Assembly (NCBI RefSeq): GCF_030682035.1
Contig: NZ_JAUXQZ010000046.1
Coordinates: 50,877-114,876 of the forward strand
Source: Brevundimonas sp.
GTDB taxonomy: Bacteria; Pseudomonadota; Alphaproteobacteria; Caulobacterales; Caulobacteraceae
DNA: 64,000 bases
Direction: 5' to 3'
Made by a program: the position numbers and the translations under genes. The notes beneath the pieces are model-generated. The model was given only the letters and a program-made list of their open reading frames with translations. It did not search any database and had not been told where the DNA came from. Positions within the stretch are counted from its first letter, which is position 1; each line of letters begins with the position of its first letter. Shown in pieces: positions 28,354 to 37,089 of this stretch.

Positions 28354-28781
28354 CCGCCGCCGCCAAGGCCGCGCGCCTCGCCGACATTCACACGGCCGCC
28401 TTCCCCGCGCCCTGGGACGCCGCGGCCTTTGAGTCCCTGCTGACTCAGAGAGGCGTGTTCGTCATCGAGGAACCGGAGGGTTTCATCCTGCTTCGGGCGG
28501 TCGCCGACGAAGCGGAAATCCTGACCCTCGCTGTCCGCCCCGAAACGCGGCGGCGGGGCCTCGGCGCCCGACTGGTCCGTGAAGGCGGGGCGGCGGCAGC
28601 GGGGCGCGGCGCTACACGCCTGTTCCTTGAAGTGGCCGACGACAACACCGCCGCCCTCGCCCTTTACGCTCGCGCGGGCTTCGCCGAGGCCGGCCGACGC
28701 CCCGGCTACTACGCCCGCCCAGGGGGCGGCGAACAGGATGCGCTGATACTGGCTCTCAACTTGCCGGCGACGCTTCCCTAG
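28350..28781 (+). CDS. rimI: GNAT N-acetyltransferase, RimI type
   Basis: A 143-residue GNAT protein with the acetyl-CoA loop TRRRGLGARLVREG (R/Q-x-x-G-x-G/A) near residue 68 and the RimI-like LFLEVADDNTAALALYARAGF. RimI acetylates the N-terminus of ribosomal protein S18 in E. coli; the true substrate here is inferred. Coupled to tsaB by ATGA. Confidence 0.9.
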   Translation: MTAAAKAARLADIHTAAFPAPWDAAAFESLLTQRGVFVIEEPEGFILLRAVADEAEILTLAVRPETRRRGLGARLVREGGAAAAGRGATRLFLEVADDNTAALALYARAGFAEAGRRPGYYARPGGGEQDALILALNLPATLP

Positions 28782-28809
28782 CGCGGCCCGCCCGCCTATC
28801 CTGCCCGCC

Positions 28810-29286
28810 ATGGACCGGATCGAGAAACTCTGCGCCGAGCGCGGCATGCGCATGACCGAGCAGCGTCGGGTGATCGCCCGCGTGCTGTCCAGCGCCGACG
28901 ATCATCCGGATGTCGAGGAACTGTACCGCCGCGCCTCCGCCATCGACCCGCATATCTCGATCGCCACCGTCTATCGCACCGTCCGCCTGTTCGAAGAGGT
29001 CGGGGTGGTCGAGAAGCATGACTTCGGCGACGGGCGCAGCCGCTATGAAGAGGCCGGGGACGACCACCACGACCACCTGATCGACGCCAAATCCGGCGAG
29101 GTCTTCGAATTCTTCGACGCCGAGATCGAACGGCTTAAGACCGAGATCGCCGAACGTCTCGGTTTCAAGCTGATCGGCCACAAGCTGGAGCTCTACGGCG
29201 TTCCGATCGAGGGCGCCGAACCGTCCAAGCGCGAAGGGCTCATTTTCCGACGCCATTCGCACACCCACGACGATCTCGGCTCCTGA
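28810..29286 (+). CDS. fur: Ferric uptake regulator family protein
   Basis: A 158-residue Fur-family regulator. The winged-helix domain contains [13 protein letters not shown] and the recognition segment [16 protein letters not shown]; the dimerisation domain has [17 protein letters not shown] and ends [12 protein letters not shown]. The CxxC zinc motifs of gamma-proteobacterial Fur are absent, which is normal in alphaproteobacteria. It could regulate iron genes or be a Mur-like manganese regulator; placement upstream of the FeS enzyme MiaB does not decide it. Confidence 0.9.
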   Translation: MDRIEKLCAERGMRMTEQRRVIARVLSSADDHPDVEELYRRASAIDPHISIATVYRTVRLFEEVGVVEKHDFGDGRSRYEEAGDDHHDHLIDAKSGEVFEFFDAEIERLKTEIAERLGFKLIGHKLELYGVPIEGAEPSKREGLIFRRHSHTHDDLGS

Positions 29287-29336
29287 CGGCCGGCCGCGAC
29301 CTTGCCGTCGATGGCCCGGGCGATCATAGAACGCCC

Positions 29337-30743
29337 ATGACCGAGACCCTGTTTCCGCCGCGGCCGGCGGACGAGACGGGCGCGCCGCGCAAGCGCCTGT
29401 TTATCAAGACTTACGGCTGCCAGATGAACGTCTATGACTCAGAGCGCATGGCCGATGTGCTGCGCCCGCTCGGCTATGCGACGACCGACACCGCCGAGGG
29501 CGCCGACTTCGTCATCCTCAACACCTGCCACATCCGCGAGAAGGCGGCCGAGAAGGTCTATTCCGAGCTCGGCAAGCTGCGGGTCATGAAGGAAGAACGG
29601 GCGGCGGCGGGGCAGGGGGCCATGACCATCGCCGTGGCCGGCTGTGTCGCCCAGGCTGAGGGCGAGGAGATCATGCGCCGTCAGCCGGCGGTCGATCTGG
29701 TGGTCGGTCCGCAGGCCTATCACCAGCTGCCCGAGCTTCTGACGCGCACGGCGCGGGCGCGAGGCGAACGGATCGGGGCCGATTTCGCCCCCAATGACAA
29801 GTTCGACGCCCTGCCGCTGACCCGCGGGGTCGACGGCCCAACCGCCTTTCTGACGGTGCAGGAGGGTTGCGACAAATTCTGTACCTTCTGCGTGGTGCCC
29901 TACACGCGCGGCGCTGAATGGTCGCGGCCGGTGGCGGCGGTGCTGGCCGAGGCGCGGGAGTTGGCCGACAAGGGCGTGCGCGAGGTCACCCTGCTGGGCC
30001 AGAACGTCAACGCCTATGACGGGGAGGGCCCGGACGGCGCGCCCTCAACCCTGGCCCGACTGGCCTATGCGCTGGCCGACATCCCGGGGATCGACCGCAT
30101 CCGCTACACCACCAGCCATCCCAACGACATGTCGGACGACCTGATCGCCGCCCATGGTGCGCTGGAGGCCCTGATGCCGTGGTTGCACCTGCCCGTGCAG
30201 TCCGGCTCGGACCGCATCCTGCGCGCGATGAACCGCAAGCATGGGCGGCAGAAATATTTTGACCTGATCGACCGCGTCCGGGCGGCGCGGCCGGACATCG
30301 CCCTGTCCGGCGACTTCATTGTCGGCTTCCCCGGCGAGACGGACGCCGATTTCGAGCAGACGATGGATCTGGTGCGGCGCGCCGCTTACGCCTCGGCCTT
30401 CTCCTTCATGTATTCGCCGCGGCCCGGCACGCCCGCGGCCGGGATGGCGGGCCAGGTTCCCGCCGCCGTCGCGCGCGAGCGGCTGCATGGGCTGCAGGCT
30501 CTGTTGTGGGAGCAGCAGACGGCTTTCAACGCCGCCATGGCCGGACGGACCATGGATGTGCTGTTCGAGAAGAAGGGTCGTCAGCCCGGCCAGGCCATCG
30601 GCCGCTCGCCCTGGCTGCAGTCGGTCCATGTCGATGACGCGGATCATCTGATCGGCCGGATCGTTCCGGTCGTGATCGAACACGGCCGGCAGAATTCCCT
30701 GAAGGGTCGGCTGGTGAAACAGAAGGCGGTCCATGGCGCGTGA
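29337..30743 (+). CDS. miaB: tRNA-2-methylthio-N6-isopentenyladenosine synthase MiaB
   Basis: MiaB is a radical-SAM methylthiotransferase that thiolates i6A37 of tRNA. The 468-residue product has the N-terminal UPF0004 domain with cysteines in [15 protein letters not shown] and AGCVAQ, and the radical-SAM triad in [12 protein letters not shown] near residue 183. A C-terminal TRAM domain follows. Its last 11 bases overlap phoH. Confidence 0.96.
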   Translation: MTETLFPPRPADETGAPRKRLFIKTYGCQMNVYDSERMADVLRPLGYATTDTAEGADFVILNTCHIREKAAEKVYSELGKLRVMKEERAAAGQGAMTIAVAGCVAQAEGEEIMRRQPAVDLVVGPQAYHQLPELLTRTARARGERIGADFAPNDKFDALPLTRGVDGPTAFLTVQEGCDKFCTFCVVPYTRGAEWSRPVAAVLAEARELADKGVREVTLLGQNVNAYDGEGPDGAPSTLARLAYALADIPGIDRIRYTTSHPNDMSDDLIAAHGALEALMPWLHLPVQSGSDRILRAMNRKHGRQKYFDLIDRVRAARPDIALSGDFIVGFPGETDADFEQTMDLVRRAAYASAFSFMYSPRPGTPAAGMAGQVPAAVARERLHGLQALLWEQQTAFNAAMAGRTMDVLFEKKGRQPGQAIGRSPWLQSVHVDDADHLIGRIVPVVIEHGRQNSLKGRLVKQKAVHGA

Positions 30744-31728
30744 GAGTGAGTTTCTGGCCCTGGGCGACACCGCCCTTCGCGCCGTCATCGGTCCTAACAG
30801 CCGGCATCTGGCCCTGATCGAGGACCGGTTCAAGGTTCTGGTCGAGACCCCCGGCGGCGGCGTGTCCATCAACGGCTCGGCCCGCGACCGATCGCAGGCC
30901 AAACGTGTCATCGAGACGCTCGCCAGTCGAGCAGAGACCGGGGCCGAGATCACCGAGGCCGACGTGCGCACAGCCCTCGGCGCCGCCGCGGCCCAGTTAC
31001 GGGCGGGGCAGGGGAGCGTGGCCCCCGACGCCATCGCATTGCCGGTCGGACGGCGCGGCGCCATCGCACCCAAGACGGCGGCCCAGGCCAATTATCTGGC
31101 CCTGCTGAGCCGTTGCGAGCTGACCTTCGGCGTCGGCCCGGCGGGGACGGGCAAGACCTTCCTTGCGGCGGCCTACGGCGCGTCTCTGCTGCGGCGTGGG
31201 CAGGTGGACCGGCTGGTCATCACCCGGCCGGCGGTCGAGGCGGGCGAGAAGCTGGGCTTTCTGCCCGGCGATCTGAACGAGAAGGTCGATCCCTATCTCG
31301 CCCCCATCTGGGAGGCGCTGAACGACATTCTCGGTCCTGACGACGTCCGCCGCCGGCGTGACAAGGGCGAGATCGAGGCGGCGCCGATCGCCTTCATGCG
31401 CGGACGGACGCTGGCCCACGCCTACATCATCGTCGACGAGGCCCAGAACACCTCGCGCCTGCAGATGAAGATGGTCCTGACCCGACTGGGCGAGGGCGCG
31501 CGCATGGTGGTGACCGGCGACCCGTCACAGGTCGATCTGCTGAACCCGCGGGATTCCGGTCTGAAACACGCCCTGCGCATCCTCGAAGACGTGAAGGGCG
31601 TGGGGGTCCAGCGGTTCGAGGCCCAGGATGTGGTGCGCCACGCCATGGTCGAGCGGATCGTGCGTGCCTATGACGCCGATACGGCCAGTCGCGGACCCGC
31701 CGCCGATCTGGAAGATCCCGATTCATGA
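30733..31728 (+). CDS. ybeZ: PhoH-family ATPase (YbeZ)
   Basis: A 331-residue PhoH-like protein with Walker [13 protein letters not shown] near residue 135 and Walker [12 protein letters not shown] near residue 232. PhoH/YbeZ proteins are ATPases that act with the endoribonuclease YbeY in RNA metabolism; the next gene is ybeY, overlapping by four bases. The start overlaps miaB. Confidence 0.93.
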   Translation: MARESEFLALGDTALRAVIGPNSRHLALIEDRFKVLVETPGGGVSINGSARDRSQAKRVIETLASRAETGAEITEADVRTALGAAAAQLRAGQGSVAPDAIALPVGRRGAIAPKTAAQANYLALLSRCELTFGVGPAGTGKTFLAAAYGASLLRRGQVDRLVITRPAVEAGEKLGFLPGDLNEKVDPYLAPIWEALNDILGPDDVRRRRDKGEIEAAPIAFMRGRTLAHAYIIVDEAQNTSRLQMKMVLTRLGEGARMVVTGDPSQVDLLNPRDSGLKHALRILEDVKGVGVQRFEAQDVVRHAMVERIVRAYDADTASRGPAADLEDPDS

Positions 31729-32186
31729 TTGAGGTGGAGGTCGAGGATGAGGCCTGGACCTCTGCCCTGCCCGACGCTGTGGCCTTGGTCGAGCGGGCCG
31801 CCGCCGCCGCACTGGGCGGGACCGAGGGGGATATCGTCGTCCTGCTGACGGACGATGCAGCGGTGCACGAGCTCAACGCCCGCTTCCGTGACCGGGCCCA
31901 GCCCACCAACGTCCTGTCCTTTCCCGCCGCCGAAAGCGCCGCGCCACATCTGGGCGACCTCGTCCTGGCCTTTGGCGTCTGCGTCACCGAGGCCGCGGCG
32001 CAGGGCAAGACCTTGGCGGATCATCTGACCCATCTGACCGTCCATGGCGTGTTTCACCTGCTGGGCCGGGACCATGTTGATGAGGCCGAGGCCGAGGCGA
32101 TGGAGGCCGAGGAGCGAACCCTTCTTGCCACGCTGGGCGTCGCGGACCCATACAGGCCCCATGAACCTTCTTACGGCGACGCTTGA
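31725..32186 (+). CDS. ybeY: Endoribonuclease YbeY (rRNA maturation factor)
   Basis: YbeY is a zinc-dependent RNase needed for 16S rRNA 3' maturation and ribosome quality control. The 153-residue product carries the metal motif HGVFHLLGRDH (H-x3-H-x5-H) near residue 107. The start overlaps phoH; its 3' end overlaps lnt by 26 bases. In many related genomes a CorC/TlyC gene stands between ybeY and lnt; it is absent here. Confidence 0.94.
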   Translation: MIEVEVEDEAWTSALPDAVALVERAAAAALGGTEGDIVVLLTDDAAVHELNARFRDRAQPTNVLSFPAAESAAPHLGDLVLAFGVCVTEAAAQGKTLADHLTHLTVHGVFHLLGRDHVDEAEAEAMEAEERTLLATLGVADPYRPHEPSYGDA

Positions 32187-33801
32187 CGACGACGGCCCCA
32201 ATGACGAACGGGGCGCGCGGCTGATCCTGCGGTTCGGCCGGATCGGCCTTGCGCTGGCGGCGGGCGCCGGGGCGGCGCTGGCCCATCCGCCGTTCGGTCT
32301 CCTCCCGGGGCTGGCAGGCTATGCCCTGCTGATGTTTCTGGCGGAGCGTTCGACCTCGGTGCGCGGCGCCTTCTGGATGGGCTGGCTGTCCGGGTTCGCC
32401 TATTTTTTTATAAGCTGCTGGTGGGTGGCCGAGGCCTTTCTGGTCAATCCGGCCCAGGCCTGGATGGCGCCCTTCGCGGCCTCGCTTCTGCCGATCGGGC
32501 TGGGCCTGTTCTGGGGAACGGCGACGGGTCTCTACCGCCGGTTCCTGCCCGGCGGCGTCAAGCGGGCGCTGTTCTTCGCCGCCCTGTTCTGCCTGCTGGA
32601 ATGGTTGCGCGGCCATGTCCTGACCGGCTTTCCGTGGAATCCCGCCGGAGCCAGCTGGAAGGCCGGCTCGGCGGCGTCCCAATTCGCGGCGGTGGCGGGG
32701 GTCTACGGGCTGAGCTTCGTCACCGTGGCGGCGGCCGCTGCGTTCGGGCCGCTGTTGGGGGCCGGTCCGCGCAAGGCCCGTATCGGCGCGGCGGTGCTGG
32801 GCGGGCTGGGGATTGTGGGGCTTCTGATCGGTGGCACGGTGCGGCTGTCGCAGGCTCGACTGGAGTTGACCGGCACGGTGGTGCGCATCGTCCAGGCCGA
32901 TGTCGACCAGGAGTCCAAATGGACGCCCGAGGCCTATCGCGGCATCGTCGACCGCTATGTCAATCTGACCGCGCGGCCGGGCGCGGTGACGCCCGACCTG
33001 GTCATCTGGCCCGAGGGGGCCTTGCCTGCTTCGGCCAATCAGGTGTTTGCGCCCGGGTCGCCCGAGGCTATGGCCATCGCCGGCGCGGTGCAGCCGGGCC
33101 AGAGTTTGATCATGGGGCTGGGCCGCGGGCTTCCCGACCCCTCAGCGCCGGACGGCGCGCGTTATTTCAACAGCCTGTTCGTCCTGACCGATCAGGGTGG
33201 CGACGGGCTGAGCGTTACCGGCGTTTACGACAAATACCGGCTGGTGCCGTTCGGCGAATATCTGCCCGCGGCCGGCTTGTTGGGGGCGTTGGGCGTGCGC
33301 AGCCTGACGCACATGCCGACGGACTTCAGCGCCGGCCCGCGCCCCGCGCCGATCGACATTCCCGGCGCGCCGCGGACCCAGCCCCTGATCTGCTACGAGA
33401 GCCTCTATCCGGGTTTCACGCCCGGCGCCGCGGGCCGACCGGAGTGGATCGTCAACATCTCCAACGACGCCTGGTTCGGCCGCAGCTCCGGGCCGCTCCA
33501 GCATCTGAATCTGGCCAGCTATCGCGCCATCGAGACCGGGCTGCCGGTGGTGCGCTCCACGCCCACCGGGGTCTCGGCCATGATCGATCCCTGGGGTCGG
33601 GTGATCGGCGACCAGAGGCTGGAGCCGGGCGAAAGCGGGGTTATCGACGCGCGTCTGCCCCGGCCGACGACGGTGACCCTCTACGGGCGCTTCGGCGACC
33701 TGCTGTTCTGGCTGGCGGTGCTCGCCGGACTGGGGACGGCCGTGCCGTGGATACGTCTGCGCCGGAGCGTTTCGCCGCCCGATTCGACCCCAACTCGATG
33801 A
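32161..33801 (+). CDS. lnt: Apolipoprotein N-acyltransferase
   Basis: Lnt adds the third acyl chain to lipoproteins in the inner membrane. The 546-residue product has about eight transmembrane helices followed by a nitrilase-like periplasmic domain with the Glu-Lys-Cys triad in VIWPEGALP, YDKYRLVPFGEYLP and LICYESLYPG, and a final C-terminal helix. The ATG at 32161 gives MNLLTATLDDDG; the frame is open further upstream inside ybeY. Many lipoproteins are encoded in this window and would be substrates. Confidence 0.95.
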   Translation: MNLLTATLDDDGPNDERGARLILRFGRIGLALAAGAGAALAHPPFGLLPGLAGYALLMFLAERSTSVRGAFWMGWLSGFAYFFISCWWVAEAFLVNPAQAWMAPFAASLLPIGLGLFWGTATGLYRRFLPGGVKRALFFAALFCLLEWLRGHVLTGFPWNPAGASWKAGSAASQFAAVAGVYGLSFVTVAAAAAFGPLLGAGPRKARIGAAVLGGLGIVGLLIGGTVRLSQARLELTGTVVRIVQADVDQESKWTPEAYRGIVDRYVNLTARPGAVTPDLVIWPEGALPASANQVFAPGSPEAMAIAGAVQPGQSLIMGLGRGLPDPSAPDGARYFNSLFVLTDQGGDGLSVTGVYDKYRLVPFGEYLPAAGLLGALGVRSLTHMPTDFSAGPRPAPIDIPGAPRTQPLICYESLYPGFTPGAAGRPEWIVNISNDAWFGRSSGPLQHLNLASYRAIETGLPVVRSTPTGVSAMIDPWGRVIGDQRLEPGESGVIDARLPRPTTVTLYGRFGDLLFWLAVLAGLGTAVPWIRLRRSVSPPDSTPTR

Positions 33802-33940
33802 ATTCACGCCCTGCGAGAGCAGGAAATCCGGTTACTCAACCGGGGCTGGACGGTGCGGCGTTGTTTTTGCAATTTTTAATGACAGGGACGAATCGCGAGC
33901 GCATTCAGGCATTGCGGAGCAACCGAAGGACGAACGGACG

Positions 33941-34357
33941 ATGGCGAGAGGCAAGGGCGAGGATGGTCCTCATCCGGTGGACCGGCATGTTGGGCGGCGT
34001 GTATGCGAGAAGCGCCTGGCGCTCGGCTACAATCAAAGCGACCTCGGTCGCGCCCTGGGTCTGACCTTTCAGCAGATCCAGAAATACGAGAAGGGCGCCA
34101 ACCGTGTCTCAGCCTCCAAGCTCTGGGACATCGCGCGCTTCTTCAAGGTCGACATCGGCTATTTCTTTGAGGGTCTGACCGGCGCCCAGATCGCCGGCAT
34201 GGCCGAGGGCGGCGCCGCCTTCGAGCACGACTTTCCGGCCACGCGCTACACCATCGAAATCAGCCGTCTGGCGCCCCAGCTGTCCACCCGCCAGCAGAAA
34301 CTGGCGCTGGAGTTGATCCGCGACATGGCCGACCGCAAGGAACAGGACCAGGACTGA
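33941..34357 (+). CDS. XRE-family transcriptional regulator
   Basis: A 138-residue protein with a helix-turn-helix at residues about 18-75 (YNQSDLGRALGLTFQQIQKY, then EKGANRVSASKL). The C-terminal helix region ends in a charged tail. Regulators of this type stand next to lnt and metK in several alphaproteobacteria; metK is not in this window. It is a paralogue of the protein at 27252. The preceding 139 bp include a small CCGGTT/AACCGG hairpin and an AT-rich run that may hold its promoter. Confidence 0.87.
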   Translation: MARGKGEDGPHPVDRHVGRRVCEKRLALGYNQSDLGRALGLTFQQIQKYEKGANRVSASKLWDIARFFKVDIGYFFEGLTGAQIAGMAEGGAAFEHDFPATRYTIEISRLAPQLSTRQQKLALELIRDMADRKEQDQD

Positions 34358-34391
34358 CCGCCCCGTCCGGCGCGGCCGGTCTCTGGTCCTT

Positions 34392-34907
34392 CTACTCCTC
34401 CGACGATCCCGTGCGCCGCCGGCCGAAATTCGGCGCGGCGTCCTTCTGTTCCGCCCAGTAGGCAGCCCCGTCGCGCGGCTTGAACATGGTCTTGGGTACG
34501 CCGTCCCGCGACACCACCGCAAAGGTGTTGGTCGAAGCCTGGTACAGCAGCACATCGCCATTCGGGCGCTCGGCCCGGTCCGTCCCGACGGGCGGACGCG
34601 ACGTGAAGGCCCGGACCTTTGTCAGATAGTCCTGTGCCGTAGCCGCGCCGAAGTCGGCCCCGTTGCGCTCGAACAGCCGGGCGATCTTGGCGTCGACGGT
34701 TTCGCGCCGATTGGCGGTCAGCGCGGGCCGGGCCTTCCCCGGAGCGGCATCGCCGGCCTCAGCCGGGGCGCCGGTCGCGGCGGTCAGCGTCGCCTCGGAT
34801 CCCTCAGCCGCGCGCTCGCGCGTCTCGACGGCCGAGCCGCCGTTGCCACACCCGGCCAGCCCCAGCAACGCCGCAGCCAGCCAAATCGAACCCTTGTTGG
34901 CTATCAC
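34392..34907 (-). CDS. Putative lipoprotein with a toxin-like (BECR-type) C-terminal domain
   Basis: The 171-residue product has a lipoprotein signal (WLAAALLGLAGC, lipobox LAGC at about residue 17-20), an alanine/glutamate-rich linker and a compact C-terminal domain (residues about 85-165) reading NGADFGAATAQDYLTKVRAF, then RPNGDVLLY, STNTFAVVS and TMFKPRDGAAYWAEQ. From memory this pattern resembles C-terminal domains of some polymorphic toxins of the barnase/EndoU/colicin/RelE group; the similarity is not tested. The GTG at 34907 has GGAGAG four bases upstream and gives a proper signal peptide. The transposon at 34956 is inserted 41-48 bp upstream of its start. Confidence 0.75.
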   Translation of the reverse strand: MIANKGSIWLAAALLGLAGCGNGGSAVETRERAAEGSEATLTAATGAPAEAGDAAPGKARPALTANRRETVDAKIARLFERNGADFGAATAQDYLTKVRAFTSRPPVGTDRAERPNGDVLLYQASTNTFAVVSRDGVPKTMFKPRDGAAYWAEQKDAAPNFGRRRTGSSEE

Positions 34908-34947
34908 GAAACTCTCCTTTGGTTGAAATGTGCCGAGCACAAGATAA

Positions 34948-34955
34948 CCACAGGT
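34948..34955. repeat. Target-site duplication, left copy
   Basis: CCACAGGT directly precedes the left inverted end of the transposon and is repeated exactly at 37082-37089; 8 bp is the usual duplication size for IS1595-family elements. Confidence 0.95.
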
Positions 34956-34980
34956 GGGATGTATCCCCTATGGACATGTA
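34956..34980 (+). repeat. Left terminal inverted repeat of the IS1595-type element
   Basis: A 25-bp end that pairs with 37057-37081 with two mismatches (positions 15 and 17). It begins GGGATGTATCCCCT and ends ACATGTA. Confidence 0.95.
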
Positions 34981-35031
34981 ACGCGGTGATGGGCCGTTCG
35001 TATAAGTTGCGGCTTGCGAGGGAGAGCAGTC

Positions 35032-35433
35032 GTGACGCAAGAGAACTTGATACCGGACGGGCTCGTCGCGGGATCACGACACACGTCCGATGTCGTAACG
35101 GCGGACGATCGGTTTTTTGCGCAGGCGGACAACACGCTTGTCGCTGTGTTGCCTCTGCCTTTTCCGCAGGTACAGGTAACGTTCCTGTCTATTCGTGTCC
35201 GCTATCTGACTCAGACCATAGAGGTTGTTCGCGTCGATGCATCAACTGGCATGATCGAGGGTCTCCCCCCAAGCTATCAGGGCGAGTCACAAGCCACCGA
35301 TATCGGCGGTGTGCGATTCAACCCGGACATTGCCCTGGATCTGGGCTTGGCGTTGATCGCCCAAGCCAAGCTGTTGCTGCCCAGCGAGATTGTAGAGGCG
35401 AAAATTGCCGCAGCTGGCCTAGCCGCGCCGTAA
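35032..35433 (+). CDS. Transposon passenger gene 1, unknown function
   Basis: A 133-residue soluble protein beginning with GTG at 35032 (VTQENLIPDGLVAG), with GGGAGAG at the right distance upstream. It is a mix of strands and helices with a central hydrophobic core (TLVAVLPLPFPQVQVTFLS) and a helical C-terminus (ALDLGLALIAQAKLLLPSEI). It has no cysteine, signal peptide or membrane helix. I recognise no family. It is the first gene inside the transposon; the next gene starts four bases after its stop. Confidence 0.75.
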   Translation: MTQENLIPDGLVAGSRHTSDVVTADDRFFAQADNTLVAVLPLPFPQVQVTFLSIRVRYLTQTIEVVRVDASTGMIEGLPPSYQGESQATDIGGVRFNPDIALDLGLALIAQAKLLLPSEIVEAKIAAAGLAAP

Positions 35434-35437
35434 CCGC

Positions 35438-35980
35438 ATGGAGAAGTCATTCATTGGCCGCATTGCGGTTGCTGGGGCTATGGCTGGATCAACATGGATT
35501 CAGAGCACCCCCGTGCAGCCCGTTTCGGGTGTTAACCCCACCTCTTCATTCGACACGAAGGCCAGCGGCCCCCATATACCTGTGCAACGGGCACCGATCA
35601 TGAGCGAACCCACAAGCACATATTCGAGGGTCGAGATCGACGCGAAGCTCGAAGTAGCCGCCGAACGGGTGCGCGCCGACCACAACGGCTTGGAGGGCAA
35701 GATCGAGGTGGTTCGGAGAGACATCGAGGCCTTGGCCAAGGGCCAGGACCAAGTTTTGAAATCCCTTTCCGTGCTGTCTGAGATGCCCACCAAGAGCGAC
35801 CTGCGAGATTGGCGGAATCATTGGACGGTGGTGGCTGTGGCCGGAGTCGCATTGATCGTGGGCGGCATCATTGGTGGTCTGGCTTGGATTAAGCCGGACG
35901 CACCGCAGCCGTCCGCCGCTTCGCCGATCGTTGTGCAAATCCCGCAGCCTGTGGCACCAACCCCGGCTCCGGCACGATGA
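35438..35980 (+). CDS. Transposon passenger gene 2, membrane-anchored coiled-coil protein
   Basis: A 180-residue protein with a short polar N-terminal region, a helical coiled-coil part (residues about 62-120, VEIDAKLEVAAERVRADHNG onward), one transmembrane helix (WTVVAVAGVALIVGGIIGGL) near residue 130-150 and a proline/alanine-rich tail. Similar coiled-coil plus single-helix proteins occur in phages and integrated elements; no function is known. The ATG at 35438 has no strong Shine-Dalgarno sequence; an internal ATG at 35600 (MSEPTSTYSR) is a credible alternative start. It overlaps the next gene by four bases. Confidence 0.7.
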   Translation: MEKSFIGRIAVAGAMAGSTWIQSTPVQPVSGVNPTSSFDTKASGPHIPVQRAPIMSEPTSTYSRVEIDAKLEVAAERVRADHNGLEGKIEVVRRDIEALAKGQDQVLKSLSVLSEMPTKSDLRDWRNHWTVVAVAGVALIVGGIIGGLAWIKPDAPQPSAASPIVVQIPQPVAPTPAPAR

Positions 35981-36102
35981 CAGACCCCGACGAACGCTTT
36001 GACCGTCTGCTGGACGCGATGGTCAAGAAGCCCCCGCTGGACGTTTCACCGAAGGAACAGCCAGAGAGTGAGGACGATCTGCGCGAGGACGACGGCGACT
36101 AG
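35977..36102 (+). CDS. Transposon passenger gene 3, 41-residue acidic protein
   Basis: The frame MTDPDERFDRLLDAMVKKPP continues to a very acidic end (SEDDLREDDGD). Its ATG overlaps the stop of the preceding gene (ATGA), which strongly suggests real, coupled translation despite the small size. The N-terminal half is an amphipathic helix. It stops 32 bases before the convergent transposase stop. Function unknown; a small regulator or antitoxin-like partner is only a possibility. Confidence 0.6.
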   Translation: MTDPDERFDRLLDAMVKKPPLDVSPKEQPESEDDLREDDGD

Positions 36103-36134
36103 CGCCGCGATCAGCCAGCCCTCGCGCTTGTCTC

Positions 36135-37031
36135 TCACGCGCCTCTCGGGAACGACAGCAGCAGCAGGTCGAACATCATGTGCGGCGACCGGCGCAGGTT
36201 GTAGCGGAACTCAAACTCGTTGAGGTACGTCTGCATGTGCTTCTGGCTGACCGAGATATAGGTGCCATTGATGCCGCGCTTCACGAGGTTCCAGAAGCCC
36301 TCGACGTGACCCGTGGTCTGGCCGTTGACCTTCAACTCCCCGGCGCTGCGCTTGATCGTGGTGTGCTGGTGACCTTGGCCCATACGCAGGACGGAAGAGA
36401 ACGACACTTCGGCGTCTGACACGACATGGGTTCCCGGCTTGAGGCTGGCGCGCAGCGTGGCGGAAATCGCCGCCAGACGGCGCTGGGGCAGGTGGCGGGC
36501 GATGACGCTGCCACGGCGCTCGATCATGCCGAGAACGACCTTCTTGTTGTCCAGCTTGTCGTCGGAGTCCGCACGGCCACCGATGAAGCCGTGGTCAACC
36601 TCGACCGGCTGGCCGTCAAAGCCGCCGATAGCGTCGTCGCCGTCCACATAGCCCATGTACTGGCGAACCAGCTTGCACATGCGCCAAGCCGTTTTGTACG
36701 TCACGCCGATCTCGCGCTGGACACGCTTCGCCGCCACGCCGTTCCGGGTCGAGGTGAAGAGGAACATCACATAGAACCAGTCGCGGAGGCTCGTCCGGGT
36801 CTTCTGGAAGGGCGTCCCGGCGGTCGGATAGACCTGATAGCCGCAATGCTCGCACTCATACGAACGGCGGGCCTTCACGCGGTAATAGCGGGCCTCCCGC
36901 TCGCACTTGGCGCAGGTGTGTTTGGCCCCGTAGCGAACCAGCTTCAGATGCTCAAGGCAGCTGTCTTCCGTGGGGAACCGCGCCTGAAACTGGCGGAGGG
37001 TCGGGCCTTTAGGGGTGCGGGTCGTTTCCAT
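36135..37031 (-). CDS. IS1595-family (ISXO2-like) transposase
   Basis: The 298-residue product has an N-terminal zinc ribbon (CAKCERE, CEHCGY), a helix-turn-helix-like segment (RVQREIGVTYKTAWRMCKLV) and the ISXO2-like DDE domain. Catalytic candidates are the aspartates in VEVDHGFIGGR and VVSDAEVSF and the glutamate in HVEGFWNLVKRG. It appears intact. The ATG at 37031 (METTRTPKG) fits the family; an in-frame ATG at 37049, only eight bases from the inverted repeat, is the alternative. Confidence 0.93.
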   Translation of the reverse strand: METTRTPKGPTLRQFQARFPTEDSCLEHLKLVRYGAKHTCAKCEREARYYRVKARRSYECEHCGYQVYPTAGTPFQKTRTSLRDWFYVMFLFTSTRNGVAAKRVQREIGVTYKTAWRMCKLVRQYMGYVDGDDAIGGFDGQPVEVDHGFIGGRADSDDKLDNKKVVLGMIERRGSVIARHLPQRRLAAISATLRASLKPGTHVVSDAEVSFSSVLRMGQGHQHTTIKRSAGELKVNGQTTGHVEGFWNLVKRGINGTYISVSQKHMQTYLNEFEFRYNLRRSPHMMFDLLLLSFPRGA

Positions 37032-37056
37032 GGACCCAATATGCCACATCCGGCTC

Positions 37057-37081
37057 TACATGTCTAGAGGGGATACATCCC
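37057..37081 (-). repeat. Right terminal inverted repeat of the IS1595-type element
   Basis: The reverse complement of this 25-bp end matches 34956-34980 at 23 positions. It lies 25 bases upstream of the chosen transposase start. Confidence 0.95.
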
Positions 37082-37089
37082 CCACAGGT
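37082..37089. repeat. Target-site duplication, right copy
   Basis: CCACAGGT, an exact copy of 34948-34955, directly outside the right inverted repeat. Confidence 0.95.

Larger units (their letters stand above)
34956..37081. mobile_element. Complete IS1595-family transposon with three passenger genes (2126 bp)
   Basis: The ends are 25-bp inverted repeats (34956-34980 and 37057-37081, 23 of 25 identical, outermost bases GGGATGTATCCCCT). They are flanked by the 8-bp direct repeat CCACAGGT. Inside are a full-length ISXO2-like transposase (minus strand) and, convergent to it, three plus-strand genes of unknown function whose starts and overlaps suggest one operon. The internal GC content is visibly lower than that of the surrounding chromosome. 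IS1595 members are known to carry passenger genes; these particular ones I do not recognise. Confidence 0.93.
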
